64,000 nucleotides of DNA, taken from positions 186,001-250,000 of the forward strand of contig CANMFX010000002.1 of the NCBI GenBank assembly GCA_947497315.1. Direction: 5' to 3'. The translations under genes and the position numbers were made by a program. Positions 8,290 through 17,068 of the stretch are shown one piece after another (position 1 is the first letter of the stretch; the number at the start of each line of letters is the position of its first letter). The DNA comes from an uncultured Sphingomonadaceae bacterium. Lineage in GTDB: Bacteria > Pseudomonadota > Alphaproteobacteria > Sphingomonadales > Sphingomonadaceae. Below the pieces are notes generated by a model. That model ran no database searches, was not told the DNA's origin, and saw only the letters and a list, made by a program, of their open reading frames with translations.

Positions 8290-9708
8290 ATGCTGGACAC
8301 AACCACCAACCCGCAGGATCCGATTGCGGAAGAAGTCGCTGAACTGGTTGCGCGGTCGCGTGCAGCACAGCAGCAGATTGAAAATTACACACAGGAACAG
8401 GTTGATGAGCTCATCCGTGCGATGGTGTGGGCAGTTGCCGAGGAGTCCGTGGCCGAGAAAATTGCGCAACATACGGTCGATGAAACGCAATTGGGCAATT
8501 ATGACGGCAAATATCTGAAGATTTTCCGTAAGACGCGGGCGACTTTGTTTGACATTATCGATGACAAGTCGGTCGGGATTATCGAGGAAGATCACGAGCG
8601 CAATATCGTGAAGATCGCTAAACCCGTTGGTGTGATAGGTGCTCTGTCACCGTCAACCAATCCGGAAGCCACACCGGTGATCAAAGCGATTTCCGCAGTC
8701 AAAGGTCGCAACTCGATTATTGTGGCTCCTCATCCCCGGGCGAAACTGACCAACAAAATGATTTGCGATCTGATGCGTGATGCCATCGTCAAAATGGGCG
8801 CACCGGCGGATCTGGTAATCAGTATTGATGTGCCATCGGTCGAGAAAACCAATGAACTGATGCGACAATGTGACCGCGTGCTTGCCACCGGTGGCGGCGC
8901 AATGGTTACCGCGGCTTATTCCAGCGGGACGCCTGCTTTGGGTGTTGGTGTCGGAAATGCAGTCATCACAGTGGACGAAAGCGCTGATCTGGAAGATGCA
9001 GCCGAAAAAATCCGGATTTCCAAGACGCTTGATCTGGCCGCGAGCTGCTCTTCTGACAACAGCGTGATTTTGGTCGATGCCATTTATGACGAGATGGTCG
9101 AAAAACTGAAGCATCAGGGCGGCTATCTGGTTAACGAAGAAGAAAAACAGAAACTGCAGGATGCGCTGTGGCCCGATGGGCATTTCAACACCGCGATTGT
9201 CGCACAACCAGCGGAAAAAATTGCGGGTATGGCGGGCTTCAACCTGCCGGAAGGCCGTACATTCTTCATGGTTCCAGAAACCGGTTTTGGTCCGGACTTT
9301 CCTTTCTCAGGCGAAAAACTGACCGTTATCATGGCGCTTTACCGTGCTGCCGATATCGAAGAAGCGATTGCGTTGACCAACAACATTCAGGCCTATCAGG
9401 GGCAGGGGCATAGCTGTGGTCTCTACTCGCAGTCAGACGAGAATATCATGAAACTGGCCAATGCAACCCGCACATCCCGCGTAATGGTCAATCAGCCACA
9501 ATCGGCATCGAACAGCGGCAATTTGTGGAACGGTATGCGCCAGACCTTTTCTCTCGGCTGTGGTAGCTGGGGCGGCAATGGCACCAACAATAATATCACG
9601 TGGCGTGACTTGATCAACGAAACGTGGGTTTCCAAACCGCTCGCAGTGTCCAAAGAGTTGCCCTCGGATGAAGACCTGTTTGGCGATGTGATGCGGAAAT
9701 TGGCGTAA
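8290..9708 (+). CDS. CoA-acylating aldehyde dehydrogenase (EutE/SucD/SauS type)
   Basis: 472 residues. It belongs to the AdhE-N/EutE/SucD/SauS branch: PVGVIGALSPSTNPEATPV (about 112-130), RVLATGGGAMV (196-206), catalytic cysteine C253 in AASCSSDNS, and the C-terminal SLGCGSWGGNGTNNNITWRD. These enzymes convert an aldehyde, CoA and NAD(P)+ to an acyl-CoA. It is not the classical MmsA fold branch. It sits directly before the valine-degradation genes, where I would expect methylmalonate-semialdehyde dehydrogenase. A strong terminator separates it from the next gene, so it is its own transcription unit. Sulfoacetaldehyde, succinate semialdehyde or methylmalonate semialdehyde are candidate substrates. 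Start ATG 8290 has AGGAG just upstream. Confidence 0.82.
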   Translation: MLDTTTNPQDPIAEEVAELVARSRAAQQQIENYTQEQVDELIRAMVWAVAEESVAEKIAQHTVDETQLGNYDGKYLKIFRKTRATLFDIIDDKSVGIIEEDHERNIVKIAKPVGVIGALSPSTNPEATPVIKAISAVKGRNSIIVAPHPRAKLTNKMICDLMRDAIVKMGAPADLVISIDVPSVEKTNELMRQCDRVLATGGGAMVTAAYSSGTPALGVGVGNAVITVDESADLEDAAEKIRISKTLDLAASCSSDNSVILVDAIYDEMVEKLKHQGGYLVNEEEKQKLQDALWPDGHFNTAIVAQPAEKIAGMAGFNLPEGRTFFMVPETGFGPDFPFSGEKLTVIMALYRAADIEEAIALTNNIQAYQGQGHSCGLYSQSDENIMKLANATRTSRVMVNQPQSASNSGNLWNGMRQTFSLGCGSWGGNGTNNNITWRDLINETWVSKPLAVSKELPSDEDLFGDVMRKLA

Positions 9709-9728
9709 CACACGTGATATGAGATAGC

Positions 9729-9758
9729 GGGCGGCGGAACATAATCCGCCGCCCTTTT
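9729..9758 (+). terminator. Rho-independent terminator after the aldehyde dehydrogenase
   Basis: Perfect 10-bp stem GGGCGGCGGA / TCCGCCGCCC with a 6-nt loop, followed by TTTT. It lies 20 bp after the stop and ends 13 bp before the start of the acyl-CoA dehydrogenase gene, so it could also attenuate read-through into that operon. Confidence 0.85.
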
Positions 9759-9771
9759 CAATGGAGTCATA

Positions 9772-10917
9772 ATGACGGATCAATTCTCCCTGACCGAAGA
9801 TCAGCTGGCCATTCAGGATATGGCCCAGAAATTTACCGCCGATGCGATTACTCCGCATGCCGGGAAATGGGACGAAGAGCATATCTTTCCGCGCGATGTC
9901 ATCAAGCAAAGTGCAGAACTGGGTTTCGGCGGTATCTATGTGTCCGAGGAATCCGGTGGTATTGGCCTGGGCCGGCTGGAAAGCGCAATCATCATGGAAG
10001 CCATGGCTTATGGTTGTCCCTCGACCAGCGCTTTCATCTCCATCCACAATATGGCGGCCTGGATGATTGACACTTTCGGGGCGCAGGTGGTGAAGGATAA
10101 ATATTTGCCCGATCTGATCAGCATGGAGAAAATCTCGAGCTATTGTTTGACCGAACCGGGTGCCGGGTCCGATGCGGCTTCGCTCAAGACCAAAGCGGTG
10201 CTCGACGGAGATCACTACATCGTCAGTGGTTCGAAGGCGTTCATCTCAGGCGGCGGCGAGAATGAGCTTTATGTCACGATGACGCGAACTTCGGATGATG
10301 GCGCGAACGGTGTGACGTGCCTGGTCATCGAAAAGGATATGGAAGGCGTCAGCTTTGGCGCAAATGAGAAGAAGCTCGGCTGGCATTCGCAACCGACTGC
10401 GCAAGTGAATTTTGACAATGTTCGCGTGCCAGTAGAAAACCGCGTGGGCGGCGAAGGCGAAGGCTTTCGTATCGCGATGGCGGGCCTCGACGGTGGTCGG
10501 TTGAATATCGGTGCCTGTTCGCTCGGCGGGGCTCAGCGCTGTCTGGACGAAGCGGTTGCGTACACAAAAGAACGCAAGCAATTTGGCAAGAGCATTAGCG
10601 ATTTTCAGAACACCCAGTTCATGCTGGCTGATATGGCAACTGATCTCGAATCCTCGCGTGCTTTGCTCTACATGGCGGCGGTAAAGGTGACCCAAGGCGC
10701 GCCCGACAAGACCAAATTTGCTGCCATGGCCAAACGACTGGCGACCGACAATGGCTCGAAGATCGTCAACGATGCGCTGCAACTATTTGGCGGCTATGGC
10801 TATTTACAGGATTATCCGATCGAACGCTTCTGGCGCGATCTGCGTGTCCACTCGATCCTTGAAGGCACCAACCAAGTCATGCGGATGATTGTATCACGTG
10901 AAATGCTCAGGCAATAA
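9772..10917 (+). CDS. Acyl-CoA dehydrogenase, probable isobutyryl-CoA dehydrogenase
   Basis: 381 residues, normal length. FAD-dependent alpha,beta-dehydrogenation of a short branched acyl-CoA. Seen: the CLTEPGAGSDAASLKT signature (about 124-139), the second signature QLFGGYGYLQDYPIERFWRDLRV near 343-365, and the catalytic glutamate in ILEGTNQVMR about residue 366. The gene order with hydroxyisobutyryl-CoA hydrolase, enoyl-CoA hydratase and mmsB makes isobutyryl-CoA (valine pathway) the best substrate guess. First gene of a five-gene co-directional unit. Confidence 0.88.
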   Translation: MTDQFSLTEDQLAIQDMAQKFTADAITPHAGKWDEEHIFPRDVIKQSAELGFGGIYVSEESGGIGLGRLESAIIMEAMAYGCPSTSAFISIHNMAAWMIDTFGAQVVKDKYLPDLISMEKISSYCLTEPGAGSDAASLKTKAVLDGDHYIVSGSKAFISGGGENELYVTMTRTSDDGANGVTCLVIEKDMEGVSFGANEKKLGWHSQPTAQVNFDNVRVPVENRVGGEGEGFRIAMAGLDGGRLNIGACSLGGAQRCLDEAVAYTKERKQFGKSISDFQNTQFMLADMATDLESSRALLYMAAVKVTQGAPDKTKFAAMAKRLATDNGSKIVNDALQLFGGYGYLQDYPIERFWRDLRVHSILEGTNQVMRMIVSREMLRQ

Positions 10918-10953
10918 GCGCATCGCAAGATTGGCCAAAACTAGAAAGATAAA

Positions 10954-11997
10954 ATGACCGAAGATCTCATCATCAGGAAAACCGGCCGTGTCGGGCATAT
11001 CAGCCTGAACCGCCCTAAAGTTATACACTCGCTCAATCTCGCCATGTGCGAGGCTATGCGTGATAGGCTGATTGAATGGCGCGATGACGATAGCGTTGAA
11101 GCCGTGTTGATTGATCATAGCGAGGGTCGCGGATTTTGTGCAGGCGGTGACATCGCTATGTTGCAAGCGTCCGGTAAAAAAGACGGAAAAGAGGGTAGGG
11201 AGTTTTTCTACACCGAATATCAGCTCAACCATCTGTTGTTCGAATATCCAAAACCCGTGGTCGCCTTCATGGACGGTATTACCATGGGTGGTGGAGTAGG
11301 AATTTCACAGCCAGCCAAATACCGGATTGCGACAGAAAATACCCGCTTTGCTATGCCGGAAACCGGTATTGGTCTGTTTCCAGATGTTGGTGGCGGTTGG
11401 TTCCTGTCGCGGCTCGCAGGACGTTTAGGCCAGTTTCTCGCACTTACCGGTGCGCGGCTTGATGGCGCGGAATGTAAGGAAGTGGGTTTGGCGACGCATT
11501 ATTTGCAATCCGAGAAACTTGCAGAAGCAAAAGAACGGATCAGCGAAAACCCAGATCGGATAGACGGGATATTGGGTCAATTGTCTGACGTTGTGCCAGC
11601 GGCACGCATTACCGACAATCTAGGCAAGATCGACAAATTCTTCGCTTCGGATGTGTATGAAGAGATACTCGCGGCCTTGGACGCAGACGACAGTGATTGG
11701 GCCGCGAAAGAACGGGATACGCTGGGCACGAAAAGCCCGCAAACCTGCAAAGTAGCGCTGCGCCAGCTGAAAGAAGGTGCGGCGATGGAAACATTTGCGG
11801 ATGAAATGCGCAACGAATATCGCATCGCGTCGCGTGTCCTGGTCCGCCATGATTTTATCGAGGGCGTTCGCGCCTTGATTGTCGACAAGGATAATGATCC
11901 CAAATGGAATCCCGCGACTCCGGAAGAAACAAGTGACGAACTGATCGACAGCATTTTTGCGCCGTTACCGGCAGATGAGGAATGGAAACCGCTATGA
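10954..11997 (+). CDS. 3-hydroxyisobutyryl-CoA hydrolase (ECH_2 family)
   Basis: 347 residues, longer than ordinary crotonases because of the C-terminal ECH_2 extension. Crotonase oxyanion-hole elements [10 protein letters not shown] and [11 protein letters not shown] are present, and the [21 protein letters not shown] segment is diagnostic of HIBCH-like hydrolases. It would release free 3-hydroxyisobutyrate from its CoA ester in valine breakdown. Its TGA overlaps the ATG of the next gene (ATGA), so translation is coupled. Confidence 0.87.
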   Translation: MTEDLIIRKTGRVGHISLNRPKVIHSLNLAMCEAMRDRLIEWRDDDSVEAVLIDHSEGRGFCAGGDIAMLQASGKKDGKEGREFFYTEYQLNHLLFEYPKPVVAFMDGITMGGGVGISQPAKYRIATENTRFAMPETGIGLFPDVGGGWFLSRLAGRLGQFLALTGARLDGAECKEVGLATHYLQSEKLAEAKERISENPDRIDGILGQLSDVVPAARITDNLGKIDKFFASDVYEEILAALDADDSDWAAKERDTLGTKSPQTCKVALRQLKEGAAMETFADEMRNEYRIASRVLVRHDFIEGVRALIVDKDNDPKWNPATPEETSDELIDSIFAPLPADEEWKPL

Positions 11998-12776
11998 CTT
12001 ACGAAACAATCCTGACCGAGCAAAAAGGGCAGGTAACTCTGATTACGCTGAACCGGCCCAAGTCGCTAAACGCGCTAAACAGCCAGGTTCTGGATGAATT
12101 GATCAGTGCTTTTGCGGCCTTTGAAGCAGACGAGACCCAGCTTTGCGCGGTGCTCACCGGTTCGGGTGACAAAGCCTTTGCCGCGGGCGCTGATATCAAG
12201 GAAATGTACGAGAAATCTGCGGCCGATTTCTATCTGGAGGATTTTTTCTCCAAATGGACCAGCCAAATCGTCAAAACCACGCGCAAGCCGTGGATTGCGG
12301 CGGTAAACGGTTTTGCACTGGGCGGCGGTTGTGAACTTGCCATGATGGCGGATTTTATCATTGCCAGTGAAAACGCCAAATTCGGCCAGCCGGAAATCAA
12401 ACTGGGCGTTGCGCCTGGTATGGGCGGATCACAGCGGCTGACTCGTGCGGTAGGCAAATCCAAGTCGATGGACATGTGCCTGACCGGCCGGATGATGGAT
12501 GCTGAGGAAGCCGAGCGGTCCGGGCTGGTCGCGCGGGTCGTGCCGCATGACCAACTCGTCGACGAAGCCATCAAAGCCGCTGGCACTATCGCCTCGATGC
12601 CGCCCATGGCCATTCAGGTGAACAAGGAAATGGTGAACGCCGCATTTGAAACAATGCTTGATCAGGGGTTGCTGCACGAGCGCCGCCTGTTCCAGATTCT
12701 GACCGCTACCGAAGACAAAGCCGAAGGCATGGCTGCGTTTATCGAGAAGCGCGAAGGCAATTGGAAGGGGCGGTAA
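11994..12776 (+). CDS. Enoyl-CoA hydratase (crotonase), probable methacrylyl-CoA hydratase
   Basis: 260 residues. Both catalytic glutamates of crotonases are in place: GGGCELAMM and [26 protein letters not shown] supplies the oxyanion hole. Adds water to a trans-2-enoyl-CoA; by context this would be methacrylyl-CoA in the valine pathway, although such enzymes are often broad. Start ATG 11994 overlaps the preceding stop. mmsB begins 5 bp after the stop. Confidence 0.88.
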   Translation: MTYETILTEQKGQVTLITLNRPKSLNALNSQVLDELISAFAAFEADETQLCAVLTGSGDKAFAAGADIKEMYEKSAADFYLEDFFSKWTSQIVKTTRKPWIAAVNGFALGGGCELAMMADFIIASENAKFGQPEIKLGVAPGMGGSQRLTRAVGKSKSMDMCLTGRMMDAEEAERSGLVARVVPHDQLVDEAIKAAGTIASMPPMAIQVNKEMVNAAFETMLDQGLLHERRLFQILTATEDKAEGMAAFIEKREGNWKGR

Positions 12777-12780
12777 CAGC

Positions 12781-13659
12781 ATGAAAATCGGATTTATCGG
12801 TCTCGGCAATATGGGCGGCGGCATGGCTGCCAATCTGGCGAAGGCGGGGCATGAAGTGCATGCCTTTGACTTGTCTGGCGAAGCGCTCGCCAAGGCAGGG
12901 GAGGCGGGTTGTCATCCTGTCAGTGATGCCGCTGATGCTGTCCGCCACATGGAAGCTGTGGTGACGATGCTGCCAGCCGGGAAACATGTCCGGTCCGTTT
13001 ATGCCAATGACGTGATCATCAATGCCGGACCAGGCACGTTGGTGCTGGATTGCTCGACCATCGACGTCGATAGCGCACGTGATGTCGCTGAAATGGCCAA
13101 GGCGAAGAATATCCTGCCGGTGGATGCCCCGGTATCCGGCGGTATTGCGGCGGCCAATGGCGGTACGCTGACTTTCATGGTTGGCGGCAGCGAAGAAGCA
13201 TTCAAGCGGGCCGAACCGATTTTGTCGGATATGGGCAAGGCCGTGATCCATGCCGGTGACAATGGCGCGGGGCAGGCGGCTAAGATCTGCAATAATATGC
13301 TGCTCGGTGCATCCATGATTGCGACCTGCGAGACGTTCAAAATGGCGGAAAAGCTCGGGCTCGACCTTCAGAAATTCTATGATATTTCCTCGAAGGCTTC
13401 GGGACAGAACTGGTCGATGACAAGCTATTGCCCCGTGCCAGGGGTCGGGCCACAAAGTCCGGCGGATAATGGCTATGAAGGCGGATTTGCGGCGGCTCTG
13501 ATGTTGAAGGACCTGCGGCTTGCCATGGAAGCGGCGGAAAGTGCCGGCGCGCAGGTTCCCATGGGTGAAAAAGCACGCGCGCTTTATGAGCAATATGCCG
13601 AAGCGAATGGGCAAGGCAGCATGGATTTCTCCGGCATTATAAACATGTTGGATGACTGA
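12781..13659 (+). CDS. mmsB: 3-hydroxyisobutyrate dehydrogenase
   Basis: 292 residues. An N-terminal Rossmann motif GFIGLGNMGGGMAANL binds NAD+, the substrate signature is DAPVSGGIAAANGGTLTFM, and the catalytic lysine is in GAGQAAKICNNM. Oxidises 3-hydroxyisobutyrate to methylmalonate semialdehyde. It is the fourth gene of the valine unit. The dehydrogenase that should consume its product is not encoded downstream; the EutE-type aldehyde dehydrogenase upstream is the candidate. Confidence 0.93.
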   Translation: MKIGFIGLGNMGGGMAANLAKAGHEVHAFDLSGEALAKAGEAGCHPVSDAADAVRHMEAVVTMLPAGKHVRSVYANDVIINAGPGTLVLDCSTIDVDSARDVAEMAKAKNILPVDAPVSGGIAAANGGTLTFMVGGSEEAFKRAEPILSDMGKAVIHAGDNGAGQAAKICNNMLLGASMIATCETFKMAEKLGLDLQKFYDISSKASGQNWSMTSYCPVPGVGPQSPADNGYEGGFAAALMLKDLRLAMEAAESAGAQVPMGEKARALYEQYAEANGQGSMDFSGIINMLDD

Positions 13660-13665
13660 TCGATT

Positions 13666-13869
13666 TTGGACTGGTTTACGGATTTAAGTGGATGGGCGAT
13701 TGCTGGCGGTGTTGCTGTCGTGATTGCTGCGATTGCTGCAGTCGCCGAACGCCGCCGAAACAATCGCAAGAATATTGAAAAGGTCGGCTTCATGCCTTGG
13801 CCCTTTGTTATGTTGATGTCTTTGCTCTTTGCCGCCATTAGCATCGGTTTGGCGTTTAAGGGTCACTGA
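13666..13869 (+). CDS. Small two-helix membrane protein in the valine operon
   Basis: 67 residues with a TTG start 6 bp after the mmsB stop. Two transmembrane helices (about 9-26 and 45-63) flank a basic loop ERRRNNRKNIEKVGFMPWP. No function known; I believe similar proteins follow mmsB in other sphingomonads, from memory only. No strong Shine-Dalgarno is present, so it probably depends on coupling to mmsB translation. Its last 7 bp overlap the convergent gene at 13863. Confidence 0.6.
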   Translation: MDWFTDLSGWAIAGGVAVVIAAIAAVAERRRNNRKNIEKVGFMPWPFVMLMSLLFAAISIGLAFKGH

Positions 13870-14378
13870 CCCTTTTCGGTCAATCCTGAACAAGCTGAAT
13901 TGCGAGCATAGTCAGCACTGGCAAATTGCTCAAACCGGCCACCGTCTCGCAAAACATAATCCGTCACTCTAAGCTGTCCGGGCGCAATGCGTTCATAGCG
14001 CGTTCTACCTGTCTCAACCGCAGCATTTTTCCAAGTGGCAACGAATGAGTCATCCGAGGCGAGAGCATTCAAATCGTGGTCCACACCATTGCTGCCCGTC
14101 CAGCGGCCGCGCCATCGATTTTTGCCATCCGGAATATAATCTGCATGGCCTGCAAAACGGATTGGGGGACTGCCTTCTCCCGTGACCTGATAGTCGAGTG
14201 TCAGTCCACGGTCTCCGGCCAAGGGGCAAACGGAAAGAGACATGCTGGCGGGCTGCTCGAACAATGCGCCCTTGCCAGCCCAGTTTCCAAGCAGCCAATT
14301 GGGCAAGTCTCCACCAGTGACAGGCGTTGATGTTTGTATTGCCAACATCACCGGTAGCCACAACAACGCTGAAGTCAT
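13863..14378 (-). CDS. Exported protein of unknown function
   Basis: 171 residues with a short signal peptide (MTSALLWLPVMLAIQ). The body, LPNWLLGNWAGKGALFEQPASMSLSV onward, is a beta-rich pattern reminiscent of lipocalin- or heme-binding-like barrels that begin with an 'LxGxWxG' strand. Two cysteines, near residues 51 and 164, could pair. Start ATG 14378 overlaps the stop of the VOC gene by 4 bp (ATGA), so the two are coupled. Periplasmic location is inferred. Confidence 0.6.
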   Translation of the reverse strand: MTSALLWLPVMLAIQTSTPVTGGDLPNWLLGNWAGKGALFEQPASMSLSVCPLAGDRGLTLDYQVTGEGSPPIRFAGHADYIPDGKNRWRGRWTGSNGVDHDLNALASDDSFVATWKNAAVETGRTRYERIAPGQLRVTDYVLRDGGRFEQFASADYARNSACSGLTEKGQ

Positions 14379-14746
14379 TGGCTGTCATTCTCAAACAGCA
14401 TCATCGCATTGCCGTCGGGATCGTAGAAAGTGAGAAGTTTCACTAAACCGGGAATATGCTGAATTTCGCCGTCTTGTTTCACTTTCGCCGCGTCCAAACT
14501 GGCTTTTGCCTCAACTATGTCCTTCACACCCCAGACAGGAGTGGCACCGCCGCCATGGTGAACTGTTTCTGCCTGACTGAGGCCGAGATTGACGTTCGTC
14601 AATCCTGTGGACATTTCACCCCAGGCAATATCGGCATTTTTATATAACAGCTCGAAATCGAGGATTTTTGAATACCATTCGATGGCCGCATCAATGTCGC
14701 TAACGCCCACTGAAACGGTCAAATCGCCGTCATACTTTATTGCCAT
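14375..14746 (-). CDS. VOC (glyoxalase/bleomycin-resistance) family protein
   Basis: 123 residues with two beta-alpha-beta-beta-beta units: VSVGVSDIDAAIEWYSKILDFEL at the N-terminus and KLLTFYDPDGNAMMLFEN at the C-terminus. The PDGN..LFE ending with a metal-ligand glutamate is typical of glyoxalase-like VOC proteins. Substrate unknown. Divergent from the HxlR-type regulator with 64 bp between, and translationally coupled to the exported protein gene downstream. The regulator probably controls this pair (inference). Confidence 0.85.
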   Translation of the reverse strand: MAIKYDGDLTVSVGVSDIDAAIEWYSKILDFELLYKNADIAWGEMSTGLTNVNLGLSQAETVHHGGGATPVWGVKDIVEAKASLDAAKVKQDGEIQHIPGLVKLLTFYDPDGNAMMLFENDSQ

Positions 14747-14810
14747 GTGGAAGATTCCCTTTCGACTCGTGATTGATTTATGGTCAGAAAAGTATAGTAG
14801 ATTAAATATT

Positions 14811-15350
14811 ATGTCAATTTTGCCTCTATCGACTGTTCTTGCGCTCAGCCGCTATCGCTGGTCGACAGCGATATTGGCGACGCTTTCTGGCAGAGGCGCA
14901 CGCTTTGTGGAGATATTAAACCGCGTTGGTCTGTCGCGTGACAGTCTATCTCGTGCTCTTGAACAGCTGATCGAGGCCGGTTGGGTGATACGCAATCCGG
15001 GTCATGGTCATCCGCTACGTCCCGAATATCTACTGACCGAAAGCGGCGAGGCACTGGCGAAGGTTGCCAGTTCTGTCATCAAGACGCAGGATCGTCTTGA
15101 AATACCGGTTCAGGATATGACTCGCTGGACTTTACCGCTGGTTCACGTTCTAGCCGCAGGGCGGAACCGTTTCAGTGCGATAGAACGGGCTTTGCCCGAG
15201 GCATCACCACGCGCAGTCTCGCTCAGCCTGAAGACCACAACGGCGCAGCAACTTGTGCAAAGGAACGTATTGGATGGTTTCCCGCCGACAACGGAATATC
15301 TTCTTGCAAAAAACGGCAAATATCTCGCCGAAGCATTGGAAATTGCTTAG
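14811..15350 (+). CDS. Tandem HxlR-type winged-helix regulator
   Basis: 179 residues. Two copies of the HxlR-like wHTH can be seen: RFVEILNRVGLSRDSLSRAL with the wing ending EYLLTESGEAL, and RFSAIERALPEASPRAVSLSL ending EYLLAKNGKYLAEAL. Most HxlR proteins have a single domain of about 110 residues, so the duplication is notable. ATG 14811 is chosen; longer in-frame readings run into the divergent VOC gene. Its 3' end overlaps cpaF by 4 bp, tail to tail. Confidence 0.75.
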   Translation: MSILPLSTVLALSRYRWSTAILATLSGRGARFVEILNRVGLSRDSLSRALEQLIEAGWVIRNPGHGHPLRPEYLLTESGEALAKVASSVIKTQDRLEIPVQDMTRWTLPLVHVLAAGRNRFSAIERALPEASPRAVSLSLKTTTAQQLVQRNVLDGFPPTTEYLLAKNGKYLAEALEIA

Positions 15351-16879
15351 AGGCAAGCCTCTAGCAATGGTTGTTCAAAACCATATTGCCGCGCTTTTTC
15401 AAGTGTATAGGGGCGCAGGCCGGATGATTGATATTCACCAATAATCTTGCCGTCGGCATCCTCGTCCAGATATTGATATTTGAACAATTCCTGCGTCACG
15501 ATCACATCGCCTTCCATCCCGATGACCTCGGTAATGTTGGTGGTACGGCGTGAACCGTCGCGCAGACGCTTCACCTGTACAATCAGGTCAACGGACTCTG
15601 CTATCTGACGCGAAATCGCTTCTTTCGGGATCTTGATGTCACCCATCAGGATCATGTTTTCCATACGGCCAAGACACTCGCGCGGAGAGTTGGCGTGAAG
15701 CGTGCACATGGAGCCATCATGGCCCGTGTTCATGGCAGCGAGAAGGTCGAAACATTCCGCACCACGAATCTCACCAAGGATGATCCGGTCAGGACGCATA
15801 CGCAGGGCGTTTTTCACAAGATCGCCAATGGTAATGGCGCCTTCACCTTCCAAGTTTGGCGGACGGGTTTCGAGCGGTAACCAGTGTGGTTGTTGCAAGC
15901 GAAGCTCGGCAGCATCCTCAATGGTCAGCACGCGCTCACCGGGATCGATCATTTTGGACATGGCGTTGAGCATGGTCGTTTTACCAGAACCCGTACCGCC
16001 AGAGATAACGACATTAAAGCGGCAGGCACCCGCAATCTTCAGCGCGGTACACATGGCCGTGGACATAGAGCCAAAGCCCTGCATCATATCGAGGGTAATC
16101 GGTTTGTCGGAGAATTTACGAATTGAGATGGCCGTGCCTTTAAGGCTAAGCGGCGGCACAATGACGTTCACACGAGAACCATCGGCCAAGCGCGCATCGG
16201 CAAGCGGCGTGGTCTGGTCAACACGGCGGCCGACCTGGTTCACGATGCGTTGTGCAATCTGAAACAGATGCTCTTCATCGCGGAACTGAATCGGCGCGAT
16301 TTCAAGCTTACCCTTAATCTCAATGTAAGTCTGTTCCGGGCCGTTGACCATGATATCCGAAATATCCGGGTTTTGGAGAAGCTCTTCAAGAGGTCCAAAG
16401 CCGAGCAGCTCGTCAACCAGCACCTTCTCAAGCGCGAATTGCTCACGCCGGTTCAGTGTCAGTTTCAGCTCGGTCAGCACTTCCATGATGATCGGACGGA
16501 ATTCTTCGGTCAGTTCTTCCTTGTTGAGTGTGGCTGCTGCTTCGGGATCTACCCGTTCAAGCAAGCGAGGAAGAACCTGCTCTTTGATTTTGTGGACCGA
16601 GGCACCAAAGCCTTCATCCTTGTTTGAATCTTCCGGTGCCGCATTGGAACGGTCAGCGAGCCGCGACATTGCATCATCTTTATCCGGTTTGTCTGCGCTT
16701 TGCTGCTCTCCTGGAAGCGGAACAGCATCAATCGGTGGAAATTGATCGCCACCCACTGGCTTTTCTACATCTTCTTTATCGGCACTGGGTTTTGACCCTC
16801 CGCCACCGGACATTGGTTTTGCGACGCCAAATGACGGTCTGCCGCCACCCAATCCATTTTTCTTACCAAATGCGCTCAT
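15347..16879 (-). CDS. cpaF: CpaF/TadA-type secretion ATPase
   Basis: 510 residues. An N-terminal low-complexity, Gly/Pro/Asp-rich region (1-90) precedes a helical N-domain and the ATPase core. Walker A is GGTGSGKTT at 294-302 (K300), the Asp box includes TIEDAAEL, and the ILGEIRGAE Walker B is followed by HDGSMCTLHANSP. Powers assembly of Flp/Tad pili at the inner membrane. No other tad/cpa gene is in the window, so this copy is physically isolated. Start ATG 16879 has GGAGAG upstream. It overlaps the convergent HxlR-type gene by 4 bp. Confidence 0.88.
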   Translation of the reverse strand: MSAFGKKNGLGGGRPSFGVAKPMSGGGGSKPSADKEDVEKPVGGDQFPPIDAVPLPGEQQSADKPDKDDAMSRLADRSNAAPEDSNKDEGFGASVHKIKEQVLPRLLERVDPEAAATLNKEELTEEFRPIIMEVLTELKLTLNRREQFALEKVLVDELLGFGPLEELLQNPDISDIMVNGPEQTYIEIKGKLEIAPIQFRDEEHLFQIAQRIVNQVGRRVDQTTPLADARLADGSRVNVIVPPLSLKGTAISIRKFSDKPITLDMMQGFGSMSTAMCTALKIAGACRFNVVISGGTGSGKTTMLNAMSKMIDPGERVLTIEDAAELRLQQPHWLPLETRPPNLEGEGAITIGDLVKNALRMRPDRIILGEIRGAECFDLLAAMNTGHDGSMCTLHANSPRECLGRMENMILMGDIKIPKEAISRQIAESVDLIVQVKRLRDGSRRTTNITEVIGMEGDVIVTQELFKYQYLDEDADGKIIGEYQSSGLRPYTLEKARQYGFEQPLLEACL

Positions 16880-17068
16880 GTCTCTCCGCCGGAAATAGTT
16901 TGTTCCCAAGTCATCAGACATCTCTTTCGGGGAAAATGGTTAATGTTTGGATAATGGTGATGGGACAGTTTTGGTTTTATGTGATTTGTTTCAATGGACA
17001 AAAGATGGTTGTGCGTTGCTGAATAGCCTGCAATCGGTGGCTGAGGGCCCTTTTGGATTGGACGGATA

